From positions 1 to 64,000 of the forward strand of contig CAJUSF010000041.1 in NCBI GenBank assembly GCA_910588945.1: a stretch of 64,000 bases of DNA, given 5' to 3'. The position numbers and the translations under genes were made by a program. Below the pieces are notes generated by a model. That model did not search any database and was not told the DNA's origin. It worked only from the letters and a program-made list of their open reading frames with translations. Source of the stretch: an uncultured Eggerthellaceae bacterium. GTDB taxonomy: Bacteria > Actinomycetota > Coriobacteriia > Coriobacteriales > Eggerthellaceae. This document shows positions 1 to 8,274 of the stretch, in pieces (within the stretch, counting starts at the first letter, position 1; each line of letters opens with the position of its first letter).

Positions 1-138
1 GAGGACGGATAGATCCGGAACTCCGATCTGAAGACCGAGAGGACCCACCTGCTCTGCCGCTTGACTGCAACCTGTAAGAGCAATAGTTGCCAAGGCTCCA
101 CTTACGATGATGGATGTGATTTTGTTTCCGAGTTTCAT
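1..138 (-). CDS. Partial lipoprotein, N-terminal 46 residues
   Basis: Only the first 46 codons lie in the window; the gene runs off the left edge. The ATG at 138 has a strong AAGGAGG ribosome site just upstream. The product starts MKLGNK, has a hydrophobic stretch and a lipobox LTGC with the cysteine near residue 27, so it should be cleaved by signal peptidase II and anchored outside the membrane. It lies downstream of the ICE accessory block in the same direction, so it may belong to the element, perhaps as a surface or entry-exclusion-type lipoprotein, but function cannot be told from this fragment. Confidence 0.7.
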   Translation of the reverse strand, partial: MKLGNKITSIIVSGALATIALTGCSQAAEQVGPLGLQIGVPDLSVL

Positions 139-244
139 ATGATTTTGCGCCTCCTTGGTTGTCCTTTTTCTTTCTGATTGCTTTGTATCAAACGTTTTTA
201 CGGATATTTCTTCTCAAGCCCTCATACACACATAATCATCACAT

Positions 245-1051
245 TTAGCGCACATTGAGGTTTTGCCCATGACTTTCAGTTTCCTTATTGAGCATCTCAG
301 ATGCACTGCGACACTCTTCAGCGGTTTCACGCAGTGAAGGCTCAGATTTGGAAACAAAACGCTCCCGGTTCGGAACGAACCGCTCCTTTGAGGGTTTCAG
401 ATCCGGATTGTCCAGCGCATTGTCTCTTAAAAACTGCTTGAGATCAGCCGAATCATTCGTCTCATAATATTTCAAAAGACGATCAGCGAACTCTTCAAGG
501 CTTGCTTTTGGAACAGCTAAGACTCCACATCCGTTTTCAATCAATATCTTGTTGGCTACAAGCTGAGCCGTCCTTTTATTGCCATCATTGAAATACTGCG
601 TTCTCGCCACCACGCAAAACGCCTCAAGCGCACGGTCTATTGGATCCTGTATAGACAAAACCTCGCTAAGTGCATCTTTGAAGCCCTCATATGAGGGGAT
701 ATCAGGCCTCCAGTCTGTTCCGCCTATTGTTACGACGCTTTCTCTGCGCTCGCCGGGAAAAAGGACAACGTCATTGCATCCTATCTCATAATGAAGCTGA
801 GATATCCATTGCATATCCAAAGGATAGTCGATGGAATCAAAAAGGAATTGCCAAGCATGTTTGAGGTTGTTAATGGTCATGGTCTCTTTTATCGTGAGAC
901 CAGCAACTGTCCTTCCCTCAACAATCTCTTGTGTTTGAGGAAACGTAACGCCGATACCTTCAAGATTGGCCTCCTTCCAGATGCTATCTATGAGGTTTCT
1001 TTTCGCGTAACTTATGTTGTCTTTCATGAACATGAGTCTGCCCTTACACAT
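245..1051 (-). CDS. Fic-fold protein with Gln in place of the catalytic His and an ICE C-terminal tail
   Basis: A Fic/DOC-family fold is shown by an N-terminal ANLEGIGVTFPQT segment (resembling the inhibitory-helix region of Fic proteins) and a core motif QYFNDGNKRTAQ around residues 152-163. Canonical Fic AMP-transferases have HPFxxGNGR; here Gln stands where the catalytic His should be, as in a known subfamily with DGNKRTA, so AMPylation is doubtful. The fold should end near residue 215. About 50 extra residues follow, closing with SLRETAEECRSASEML and a final Arg, the tail shared by seven other proteins of this element. Alternative starts are ATG at 1033 or 1027, because the ribosome site abuts the first ATG. 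It lies 4 bp after the upstream membrane gene. Confidence 0.8.
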   Translation of the reverse strand: MCKGRLMFMKDNISYAKRNLIDSIWKEANLEGIGVTFPQTQEIVEGRTVAGLTIKETMTINNLKHAWQFLFDSIDYPLDMQWISQLHYEIGCNDVVLFPGERRESVVTIGGTDWRPDIPSYEGFKDALSEVLSIQDPIDRALEAFCVVARTQYFNDGNKRTAQLVANKILIENGCGVLAVPKASLEEFADRLLKYYETNDSADLKQFLRDNALDNPDLKPSKERFVPNRERFVSKSEPSLRETAEECRSASEMLNKETESHGQNLNVR

Positions 1052-1055
1052 CCTC

Positions 1056-1502
1056 TCAAGAGCTTAAACCAACAAATAATCCACCAATTATTGCTATAAC
1101 AAATATCGCCCATATTATTGGGTTATTTAATAGCAATACAACTACAAGTCCAAGAGCTATATTAAGAAATATAGTAAAAATCAACACATTTAACCCTATA
1201 GATTCCGACTCCCATTTCGCATCTGTTCGATAAATTCTGTATTCTGCTACAGACATCGCTGCAATGCCCATTAAATCCAAGCAACCCAAAACAAATAGAA
1301 CCAACGGACGTGATCCATCATGAGACACTATTTTCCAAGCTCGCTCCAAATCATTTGCTATTTCAGCGTATTGTCTCAACTCATAATTCGTTATTGCTAA
1401 AGCTATCAAGTATATGATCGTTAATGCGACAACGATTATTTCAACAATATATATCGGATGATTTTGTAAAAAACTAATCGTTTTGTACATTATTGATCTC
1501 AT
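1056..1502 (-). CDS. Small integral membrane protein, unknown
   Basis: 148 residues with about four hydrophobic segments (residues 15-36, 66-84, 104-123 and 126-146) and a short polar loop containing basic residues after the first. I do not recognise a family. It overlaps the end of the upstream membrane-protein gene by 29 bp, which suggests translational coupling. Together they sit inside the accessory block of the conjugative element; entry exclusion or a toxin-immunity role is possible but only a guess. Confidence 0.65.
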   Translation of the reverse strand: MRSIMYKTISFLQNHPIYIVEIIVVALTIIYLIALAITNYELRQYAEIANDLERAWKIVSHDGSRPLVLFVLGCLDLMGIAAMSVAEYRIYRTDAKWESESIGLNVLIFTIFLNIALGLVVVLLLNNPIIWAIFVIAIIGGLFVGLSS

Positions 1503-1899
1503 CGTCTATTCTTCTACCTCTGTATTCACTAAGCACCTGCTCTTCGATCAAAATAATCTCTCGATCTTTTCTATTGTAATGAACAAGAACGCCGAAAACG
1601 ACGAGCACACCAATTATTAAAACCACTGAAGCAGTAACAAGTGAGAAATAAACAAGCATAGAATTATCCGAATCACTTGAAGGGACCATGTTGAATATGA
1701 ATCTGGCAACCAAATCCCAAATGAACCCTATGACGAGCACAATGATTGCACCATAAGCTAATGGCTCATTCTGCATTCTAGCTCTATTCTTAATCATGGC
1801 CATCTTGTAAGCTTCAGGATTACTCTTGTAGCCTTCAAGGATTTTCTGCTTATAACTTTCATATTCCGCAGATAACTTTAATTCGGTTTTTAGATTCAT
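1474..1899 (-). CDS. Membrane protein with two transmembrane segments, unknown
   Basis: 141 residues: a charged N-terminal region of about 45 residues rich in Lys, Glu and Tyr, two hydrophobic segments (about 48-70 and 84-107), then a polar C-terminal region. An AGAGG ribosome site precedes the ATG at the right distance. It overlaps the next membrane protein gene by 29 bp. No family recognised. A near-perfect palindrome lies about 60 bp upstream of its start and may control this sub-operon. Confidence 0.65.
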   Translation of the reverse strand: MNLKTELKLSAEYESYKQKILEGYKSNPEAYKMAMIKNRARMQNEPLAYGAIIVLVIGFIWDLVARFIFNMVPSSDSDNSMLVYFSLVTASVVLIIGVLVVFGVLVHYNRKDREIILIEEQVLSEYRGRRIDDEINNVQND

Positions 1900-1961
1900 C
1901 GCAACCTCTAACCTTCAACAATCTATGTTCTACATCTTAAGCCTATTACGAAACAGTCAAT

Positions 1962-1992
1962 CATGGATAGGCTCATTATGAGCCTATACATG
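1962..1992. repeat. 31 bp near-perfect palindrome
   Basis: The core is ATAGGCTCAT-T-ATGAGCCTAT (1967-1987), flanked by CATG on both sides with one mismatch pair between, giving 15 bp half-sites around a single central base. It lies between the stop of the 218-residue gene and the start of the downstream membrane gene. It could be a dimeric repressor operator or a transcript hairpin; there is no T run, so it is not a classical terminator. Confidence 0.7.
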
Positions 1993-2013
1993 ACGATAAG
2001 AGTAAAGCTCTTT

Positions 2014-2670
2014 CTATAGTGAAACACCGTTATCGATGGAGATAGTCTCTTTTGCCGGAGCGCTCTTTGCCTCCTTAGAAAGCTGCTCAGATGCTGCCTT
2101 TGCCTCTTTGGTGGCTTCACGAAGACTCGTGCTCTTTTGTTTTGTGCGCTCCTTGGTTTCTGAAGATGTGTCTTCTACTGGTGTATCCGGTGCTAAATAT
2201 GCGCCTTTCTTGGACTTAGACTTTTCGACCTGCTGCTCAGAGATATCATGGTTCTTTGCCCAGTTGCTGCGCTCCTTACGATTAGCATCCATATCTTGCG
2301 CGAACTGCTCTGAGTTGAGCATCACCGCATTGCGCTCGGTGATAATAAACTCACCGCGATCCTTACCTTCTGCTTCAGGATACTCCCACATGCCCTTCTC
2401 TTGGATCAGGGTCACCTTCCAAGGCTCACCATCCTTGTTTGCGGTCGGCATAGCGACATTAAAATTCGATGCATCGTTCTCGAACTCCTGAACAGAGGTT
2501 TTAGGGACGATGAATTTATGAAAAGATACGTCCTTTTTCTCGCCATTCGGAAGAGTGATCTCAGCCATCTCCTTGCCGTCATTACGAGAGAAAGTGCGCA
2601 TACTATCGCGACCGGACACCTGCTTTGGTGTAGTAAAGTTTACGCCTTGCCATGATTTGTTCTCTGACAT
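2014..2670 (-). CDS. Conserved-type accessory protein of the element, carries the C-terminal tail
   Basis: 218 residues, soluble, no signal peptide. The first 120 residues look like a compact domain (starts MSENKSWQGVNFTTP, with alternating hydrophobic strands), followed by a charged linker rich in Lys, Glu and Ser. The end carries SLREATKEAKAASEQLSKE, the same pattern as the tails of the Fic-fold and DprA-like neighbours, but it continues to a C-terminus ending in Leu instead of Arg. No family recognised. Ribosome site GAAAGGAAAAAGGAA sits just before the ATG. As an early-transferred anti-restriction or single-strand DNA accessory protein it would fit the context, but that is inference. Confidence 0.7.
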   Translation of the reverse strand: MSENKSWQGVNFTTPKQVSGRDSMRTFSRNDGKEMAEITLPNGEKKDVSFHKFIVPKTSVQEFENDASNFNVAMPTANKDGEPWKVTLIQEKGMWEYPEAEGKDRGEFIITERNAVMLNSEQFAQDMDANRKERSNWAKNHDISEQQVEKSKSKKGAYLAPDTPVEDTSSETKERTKQKSTSLREATKEAKAASEQLSKEAKSAPAKETISIDNGVSL

Positions 2671-2737
2671 TTCCTTTTTCCTTTCGTTATTTTTTCAAAA
2701 ATGAGTTGGCTCTCGTTGTCGTTACCGACAGGTATAA

Positions 2738-2796
2738 AACGCTTCGCTGTCTTATTTTTCTTTGTTCTACACCTCCTCGATTCATTCCGAAGCGTT
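2738..2796. repeat. Inverted repeat between accessory genes
   Basis: Arms AACGCTTCG (2738-2746) and CGAAGCGTT (2788-2796) are perfectly complementary over 9 bp, separated by 41 bp, and lie just after the stop of the 188-residue gene. They could form a long-loop hairpin in the mRNA between two accessory genes. No terminator-like T run is seen. Confidence 0.4.
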
Positions 2797-2797
2797 G

Positions 2798-3364
2798 TTA
2801 TCGAGTTATATTTGCTTCATGAGCGGTCTTGATGTTCGACGATTCATGGGCTATCTGCTTGGAAGACCTTTGCGCTTCACTGCCTACATCGCGAACACCG
2901 ACGGCATTGGCCTTGCTATGGGTATCATCTTTTTGATCTAGGAAGTCTTTCGCGTTATCGATCTCATCTGAAATCCAGTTGGCGTTGCATATGTTTTCAG
3001 AAAAATAATCAGACATGTCGCTCAGATCATCGGTGTCACGCATCAGAGCGCGGACGTTCTTTGCAGATGGCTCTAGTCCTTGTTCTTCAAGTAGGGGGAA
3101 GATGTCTTCGTGATCTAGCGTATAAACATATGCAAGGGTGCCATTCTGCTTTTCAAAAGTTATCGTTGCATTAAGCAAGCTTGAGAAATACTCACCAGCT
3201 GCCCAACTTCTAGTAGCATTGTCAAAACCATGCGCTATACAAAATGGTTTAACCTGATGATCGCCAGTGAAAAGAAGAGCTTCATCATCAACTTGTTTGA
3301 GAATTACAGGATTTTTCAAAGACGCTACATAAGGCATAAATTCGGTCGAGCGAGAATATTCCAT
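2798..3364 (-). CDS. Unknown accessory protein, carries a divergent C-terminal tail
   Basis: 188 residues, acidic and soluble, no signal peptide or membrane segment. No family recognised. The end reads GVRDVGSEAQRSSKQIAHE and then a further 15 residues ending in ITR. This keeps the tail pattern ([L/V]-[K/R]-[E/D], later [A/S]-S-x-x-[L/I], terminal Arg), although it is the most divergent copy. The start lies 2 bp downstream of the stop of the DprA-like gene, so the two are surely co-transcribed and probably coupled. Confidence 0.7.
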   Translation of the reverse strand: MEYSRSTEFMPYVASLKNPVILKQVDDEALLFTGDHQVKPFCIAHGFDNATRSWAAGEYFSSLLNATITFEKQNGTLAYVYTLDHEDIFPLLEEQGLEPSAKNVRALMRDTDDLSDMSDYFSENICNANWISDEIDNAKDFLDQKDDTHSKANAVGVRDVGSEAQRSSKQIAHESSNIKTAHEANITR

Positions 3365-3366
3365 AT

Positions 3367-4182
3367 CTATCGAGCCTCCTGAGACTTGATCGGTTGATTG
3401 CTAGATTGATCGTTGAGAGCAACTGACGCCTGCTTGGCTTGCTCGCAAACCTCTTTGAGAGACGTTTTAATAGGAGTCATGAGCTGCTCTGGGTTTTTTG
3501 AAGACTGGTCAAGACTCAACCTATAAAGCACTTCACGATATACCTCTAAACTCGTAATAGGCATCGCACCTTCAAAGATAATCCGATTGGTTCCTTGCGC
3601 TTGAGGTCGTGTAATGTCGCCGGGAATAGCAAGAACTTCTCTTCCTGCACTCAGCGCATAATCAACCGTTGAATAAGTGCCAGATGGAAGACCAGCCTCA
3701 ACTACTAAAGTCGCTTTTGCCATAGCTGCAACGATGCGGTTGCGCGCTCGGAACATCCATGGCATAGGCTCTGTATCAAAAGGATGCTCAGACACTACAC
3801 AGCCGTTGTTTTCGATGATCTTCTGAAAAAGATTGAAATTCTCAGACGGATATACATGGTCACATCCTCCACCTAAGACAGCTACAGTTGGAGCATTGTG
3901 CTTAAGAGCTGCTTGATGCGCTATAGTGTCGCATCCTCTGGCACCACCGGATATGATGGTTATGCCTTGATTTGCTGTTTCATCTGCAAACATTTGAGCG
4001 CATTCACGACCATAGTCTGAAATCCTTCTTGGACCTACGATCGCAATGCCTTCGGTCATGGCTTCAGGATTGCCTATACCATAAAGCACATCTGGAGGAT
4101 TCTCGAGATTTACAAGGGCTTTCGGATATGTCGGATCATACTTATTTAGATCAAAACGCTCGCCTGATAGAATCTTTTTCAT
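3367..4182 (-). CDS. DprA-like DNA-processing protein with ICE C-terminal tail
   Basis: Residues 10-225 form a DprA/Smf Rossmann domain: IAIVGPRRISDYG, ISGGARGCDTIAH, VLGGGCDHVYP, an FRARNRIVAA motif in place of FPxRNRI, VEAGLPSGT and IPGDI. DprA binds incoming single-stranded DNA and loads RecA. At 271 residues this copy is short: the SAM domain and the winged-helix C-terminus of chromosomal DprA are absent, and the C-terminus is instead SLKEVCEQAKQASVAL with an Arg end. Its last 31 codons are almost identical in DNA to those of the upstream 318-residue gene. On a conjugative element it may act on the transferred strand in the recipient, which is inference. Confidence 0.85.
   Translation of the reverse strand: MKKILSGERFDLNKYDPTYPKALVNLENPPDVLYGIGNPEAMTEGIAIVGPRRISDYGRECAQMFADETANQGITIISGGARGCDTIAHQAALKHNAPTVAVLGGGCDHVYPSENFNLFQKIIENNGCVVSEHPFDTEPMPWMFRARNRIVAAMAKATLVVEAGLPSGTYSTVDYALSAGREVLAIPGDITRPQAQGTNRIIFEGAMPITSLEVYREVLYRLSLDQSSKNPEQLMTPIKTSLKEVCEQAKQASVALNDQSSNQPIKSQEAR
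3368..3460 (-). repeat. Tail-coding repeat, copy 1 (dprA-like 3' end)
   Basis: This 93 bp segment, running from the stop codon into the end of the DprA-like gene, matches 4187-4279 with only two C/T differences. Both copies sit in the same frame at the 3' end of otherwise unrelated genes, which points to recent gene conversion or duplication of just the tail-coding module. Confidence 0.9.
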
Positions 4183-4185
4183 TTT

Positions 4186-5142
4186 TTATCGAGCCTCCTG
4201 AGACTTGATTGGTTGATTGCTAGATTGATCGTTGAGAGCAACTGATGCCTGCTTGGCTTGCTCGCAAACCTCTTTGAGACTTTGAGGCTCATTCGATTTA
4301 TTCATACGCTCTACCTTGTTGTCATGTGCAGTTGCAGCAAGATGTTTCAGCAACAATTTGGTCAGTGCAGCATTGGGTTGTTTGTGAGAATCTTTGAAGG
4401 TATCACCCATTGCGATGCTCAAGGCTTCCTGCGCTGTAATATACCCTCTGAAGTCATCTATCGTTTTTGCGGCATCGCTGAATAAGTTTGCGATCTGAGG
4501 ATCGTTTGATTGTTCTGCTAACTTCGATAGTCGCTCATAGGTGGTTTTTGCGCCTATAGTTCTGCCAACAGTTTGATTTGTTTTGGAAATGTCGTCCCAC
4601 GTATCTCCAAGTAAAAATCTGAATCTTTCGATGAAGTCTATGCGCGAGTGTTCCTTGAAACGTTCATTGGCCTCTTGTAAGACCTCATAAATGCCATTGG
4701 TGGGATCGTATCCATGTATAAACTGGTCTACCACTTTTATGCCATTGCCAAGCCTAAGACGGTAATCGCGAGAGGCCGTACTAAGCAAATAGCTCCCAAT
4801 CTCACATGTTTCCTCATTTGTAAGAGTCCAAGAAGGAACGCCACCATAAAGCGATAAGCGCTCGCCCTTTCTTGCCCTAGCTAAAAGTGAATCTGTAAAG
4901 ATGCCCTCATCGCGCGTATCAAGACCCAAACTCGTTTCCATGTAGTATCTGGATACGAATTGACCTTGAGGGAAACGCTTTGCGTCTTGACTCATATCAT
5001 AGAATTCAACAAGGGGCAATTCATAGCGCCCCAGATTCTCTCTTGTGCATATAAGAGAATCGTCTTTGCCGTAAGCATCGCCGAGATCGACAAAATGAAC
5101 GCGCCATTTGCCAATTCTACGATCACTATCAGATATAGCCAT
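4186..5142 (-). CDS. Unknown accessory protein, carries the C-terminal tail
   Basis: 318 residues, soluble. The N-terminal 70 residues (GKWRVHFVDLGDAYGKDDSL, later VEFYDMSQDAKRFPQGQFV) resemble a compact domain that I cannot name with confidence. A mostly helical middle follows, and then the tail SLKEVCEQAKQASVAL with an SQEAR end, identical in protein to the tail of the DprA-like neighbour 3 bp downstream. It follows topB after 12 bp, in the same direction. Because the bodies of this protein and DprA are unrelated while the tails are identical, the tail is a separable module. Confidence 0.7.
   Translation of the reverse strand: MAISDSDRRIGKWRVHFVDLGDAYGKDDSLICTRENLGRYELPLVEFYDMSQDAKRFPQGQFVSRYYMETSLGLDTRDEGIFTDSLLARARKGERLSLYGGVPSWTLTNEETCEIGSYLLSTASRDYRLRLGNGIKVVDQFIHGYDPTNGIYEVLQEANERFKEHSRIDFIERFRFLLGDTWDDISKTNQTVGRTIGAKTTYERLSKLAEQSNDPQIANLFSDAAKTIDDFRGYITAQEALSIAMGDTFKDSHKQPNAALTKLLLKHLAATAHDNKVERMNKSNEPQSLKEVCEQAKQASVALNDQSSNQPIKSQEAR
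4187..4279 (-). repeat. Tail-coding repeat, copy 2 (318-residue gene 3' end)
   Basis: Second copy of the 93 bp tail module, two mismatches from 3368-3460. The two copies are 819 bp apart, so homologous recombination between them would delete the DprA-like gene exactly. Confidence 0.9.
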
Positions 5143-5154
5143 GATCTAATCTCC

Positions 5155-7233
5155 TTATCTTTTCTTATCGAATATCGGAGCTACTCCGTTGTGTTCCTGT
5201 GGTGCTAAAACAAAATCGCATTCGTATTTGTTGCCTGTCTTGTTAGATACAAGGCCTTTGACATGCACCTTTTTGCCAGCCAGCAAAGCCGATGCCTGTT
5301 TTTCTGTGAATGCCTTGCCACCGAACGGCAGGATCTTGAAACCGCATCCTGATATCGGTTCATATGAGCCATCCTCAAGGCGCTTTTCCTTATTCGATGA
5401 GCAGGTATACACCTTTCCGCGTGATGCAACCTCTGAGCCGCATCTGGGGCATTTTCCAACCGTCGCTGTGCCGGGTGCGGGTTTTAGATCCTTAGCGTTA
5501 TCGATCATCTTCGCGCTATCGTGTTCAAACAACCGATCGAAGCCAGACAAAAGCTCTTCTTCGCTCATTTCAAAGCGTCCGATCTTTTCCATATCCTTGA
5601 AAAGGCGTTCTGTTTCTGATGGATCGGCGATCATACAATCCTTGAGAAGAAAGAGCGATATAACACCAACCTCTGTCATGGTGAGCTTTCCTTTTGTGTT
5701 GATGAGAAGAGAGCGCTTAGATCCATCGGTGATATCAGCAAGAGTTGAAGTTCTTGTTGCGCCGGTCCCGACATCGAATTTCTCGAGACGCTTCTTAAGC
5801 CATTCCATTGTTGGCATCTGTGGCCGTTTATTCGCGCCCTCATAAACAAACGGATCCGCGATCTCGCCGTCAACAATAGGATCAGTTGCCTCAGGCTCCT
5901 CATCCTCTTCAGCTCCAAGGATTGCCTTGTAACCTAAGAATGCAGAAACGTTTGCAATAGAGCTATATTCAGGGCTGCTCTTCAGATGAGCCGCATAAGA
6001 GTCATATTCGTAATCCGGAGCTAGAAGGGAAAGCCAGCTTTTAGCAAGAAGAATATAGATCTCACGAGCAGGTTTTCCGAACTTTGAAAGATCATCAAGA
6101 GAGCTAGGCACATGAAGTCCGGGACGGTTTGCACCATGCGCTCCCTGAGCTTTCACATGAGTCTTTCTTGGCTGTCTGTAAGTTAGATAGCTCGGATCTA
6201 TGCCGACAAGCTTTGCGATCTCGTCTGTCAAAGGCAAAAGCTCATTGAATTGTTCAGGTGTTACCGTTTTATCTTCTGTTCGTGGGTATGAGACGATCTC
6301 GCTTTCATACATCTTCTGATATGTCTCAAGAACATCATTAGGATCAAAGCCTTTCTTAGCGAGAATCGCAGAAAGACCAAAAAGATCCGGAAGCTTCGGC
6401 GGTGCTTTCTTTTTTCGTTTAACACCGTCAAGAACAACCGTGTCCGGAGACGCTTCAGAGATCGGAACATCAGCTTGATTTGCATAACGCAGGCCTACTT
6501 CTTCTGCATCATCACGCTTGAAGATGTTGCCGGATGCATCTTTATAGCGCAGCTCGAAGAATGGCTTTTTCTCATAGTTAGCATAAGCAGCAAGCTGCTT
6601 TCCGACCTCTGAGACCATCACTGATTTCAAGCGCCCTTGGCGAACAACACAATCATAACCACGCATTCTTGCCACAGATGTAGCCACACGCGTGAGCTGC
6701 ATCGATGAAAAGTCCCATTTACCACGAGCAAGAGCTTTCCAATAATCACCAGCCGCTTCCAAAGAGACGCTGTCTCTTTTACGGAAGGCGTTTTGCAGAG
6801 AAGATGCCTCTTCATCCACAAAACGCATCCGGGTGACGCGACCGGCGTAGTTGGTTTCAAGGATCACTTCCCACGCAAGGAGGTCTCCCTCACCAGATGG
6901 ATCGAGATCAGTGCCGATAACAAGCTCATCGGCATCTGAGAGCGCTTCTATGGCCGCCTTTGCGCTCTGGAAGACGTCCGCTGTATCTGGACAAACAACG
7001 CGCTCAAATGACATCACAGAGCGATCCCAAGGCATGTTCTCAAGTGACCACGATCTATATCGTTCACTAAGGTCCTGGGATACCTGCTCATGAGGCTGCG
7101 CAAGCTCAAGAAGGTGCCCAAGAAGGTTGATGATTTTATAAGGTGTACCTTCAAAAACTCCGCTCCTGCCACCAAATGCTAAAGCGAATTTCTTTGCTGC
7201 GGATGGTTTCTCGCACACAATAAGAGCCGTCAT
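5155..7233 (-). CDS. topB: DNA topoisomerase III of the conjugative element
   Basis: Type IA topoisomerase, about 692 residues. The start at 7233 is chosen because MTALIVCEKPSAA is the family start and GGGAGG lies directly upstream; an open frame extends further but overlaps trbL. The Toprim domain has VCEKPSAA and the acidic TDLDPSGEGD motif. The active-site tyrosine is in SYPRTEDKTV, near residue 317. A C-terminal zinc-binding segment CPRC...C...C near residues 615-655 and a final topo-repeat motif follow. Such enzymes are standard cargo of Tn1549-like elements, where they help process or unlink DNA during transfer or replication. Its start lies one base after the trbL stop. Confidence 0.95.
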   Translation of the reverse strand: MTALIVCEKPSAAKKFALAFGGRSGVFEGTPYKIINLLGHLLELAQPHEQVSQDLSERYRSWSLENMPWDRSVMSFERVVCPDTADVFQSAKAAIEALSDADELVIGTDLDPSGEGDLLAWEVILETNYAGRVTRMRFVDEEASSLQNAFRKRDSVSLEAAGDYWKALARGKWDFSSMQLTRVATSVARMRGYDCVVRQGRLKSVMVSEVGKQLAAYANYEKKPFFELRYKDASGNIFKRDDAEEVGLRYANQADVPISEASPDTVVLDGVKRKKKAPPKLPDLFGLSAILAKKGFDPNDVLETYQKMYESEIVSYPRTEDKTVTPEQFNELLPLTDEIAKLVGIDPSYLTYRQPRKTHVKAQGAHGANRPGLHVPSSLDDLSKFGKPAREIYILLAKSWLSLLAPDYEYDSYAAHLKSSPEYSSIANVSAFLGYKAILGAEEDEEPEATDPIVDGEIADPFVYEGANKRPQMPTMEWLKKRLEKFDVGTGATRTSTLADITDGSKRSLLINTKGKLTMTEVGVISLFLLKDCMIADPSETERLFKDMEKIGRFEMSEEELLSGFDRLFEHDSAKMIDNAKDLKPAPGTATVGKCPRCGSEVASRGKVYTCSSNKEKRLEDGSYEPISGCGFKILPFGGKAFTEKQASALLAGKKVHVKGLVSNKTGNKYECDFVLAPQEHNGVAPIFDKKR

Positions 7234-7234
7234 G

Positions 7235-8272
7235 TTAGCCTCCCAATATATCTCGTGCGGTAGAGCCGGACTTGATGATGGCGAAGATGAGGAGCAAGCA
7301 AACACCAGCAGCCTTCAAGATATTCAAGAGCATGTTCAGACCCACGCTCGAAGGTACGCCGCCGCCAAACTCAAGCACACTTGCTGCGACGAATGGGAAA
7401 GCGATCAAAATGAAGACCATGAGAGTTCCAGCAAGGCAGACTGATGCAAAATTCTTCAAAAACCCTATGCCCATTTGGCGTGTCTCATCAAAACCAAGAA
7501 GAGCGACAGGGATAGGGGCGAAAGTGAGGTAGATATATAGCTGAAGATTTCGTGCGAGAGCCATCACAAAAGAAACAAGCCATGCGACCAGCGCACACAA
7601 GAAAGTTATCGCCGCAACTATTAAGAGTCCTAAAGCATCCCCGACACTTACGCTATCTACATCAGATGGAGTAATGAACTCGATGCTTCCAAGATCGGTT
7701 GACCAGCTTGGATTGTAATTATGAATATAGAGCGTGATCTGATTGATGACCTCATAGATCATCACACAAAGCTTGTCGGCGTTGCTGATGAGAAAGCTGA
7801 AGATTGTGTACATGACAATAAGGATCAATATCTCCTTCAGTGCAGGCATTGAGGCAGATGAATCCATCCTTTGCGATATCTTTACAAGCTGCATGAGCAT
7901 GATGAGCGCAAGGACGGTTCCGCCAATGGGCTTGATGATGCCGTTGCACACATCAGTTGCGAACCTATAGAGAGCTGAAGATCCACTGCCGAACAGATCT
8001 TGGAACGATCCAATCAGAAGATCCGTTGCTGTAATCGACTGAAGGAATCCGAATATCAAAGACAACAAGCCATTTGCAAATCCACAAAACAACTCAACGA
8101 TCCAGTTATTTATGCCTAGGATATCGCCGAAAATATCGGCATATGCTCTTGATGGCGTGAGTGAGAGCATCGTTGCTGTTGTCAGCACAATGATCGCAAA
8201 CAAAATGATCTGATGCTTTTTTTGAGCCGTATCATGAAGGGAGTTTCTAATTGTTCTAAGAGCGCCAGCCAT
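7235..8272 (-). CDS. TrbL/VirB6-like conjugal transfer membrane protein (CD1112 type)
   Basis: 345 residues. The N-terminus has a basic start, a hydrophobic stretch and a likely signal cleavage site near RAYA at residue 46, then about six to seven further membrane segments. The organisation and residues such as RNLQLYIYLTFAPIPVALLG match the TrbL/VirB6-like inner channel component of Gram-positive type IV secretion systems. AGGAGG lies upstream with good spacing. It sits between the anchored transfer protein and topB, as in Tn1549-type elements. Confidence 0.85.
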   Translation of the reverse strand: MAGALRTIRNSLHDTAQKKHQIILFAIIVLTTATMLSLTPSRAYADIFGDILGINNWIVELFCGFANGLLSLIFGFLQSITATDLLIGSFQDLFGSGSSALYRFATDVCNGIIKPIGGTVLALIMLMQLVKISQRMDSSASMPALKEILILIVMYTIFSFLISNADKLCVMIYEVINQITLYIHNYNPSWSTDLGSIEFITPSDVDSVSVGDALGLLIVAAITFLCALVAWLVSFVMALARNLQLYIYLTFAPIPVALLGFDETRQMGIGFLKNFASVCLAGTLMVFILIAFPFVAASVLEFGGGVPSSVGLNMLLNILKAAGVCLLLIFAIIKSGSTARDILGG

Positions 8273-8274
8273 CT

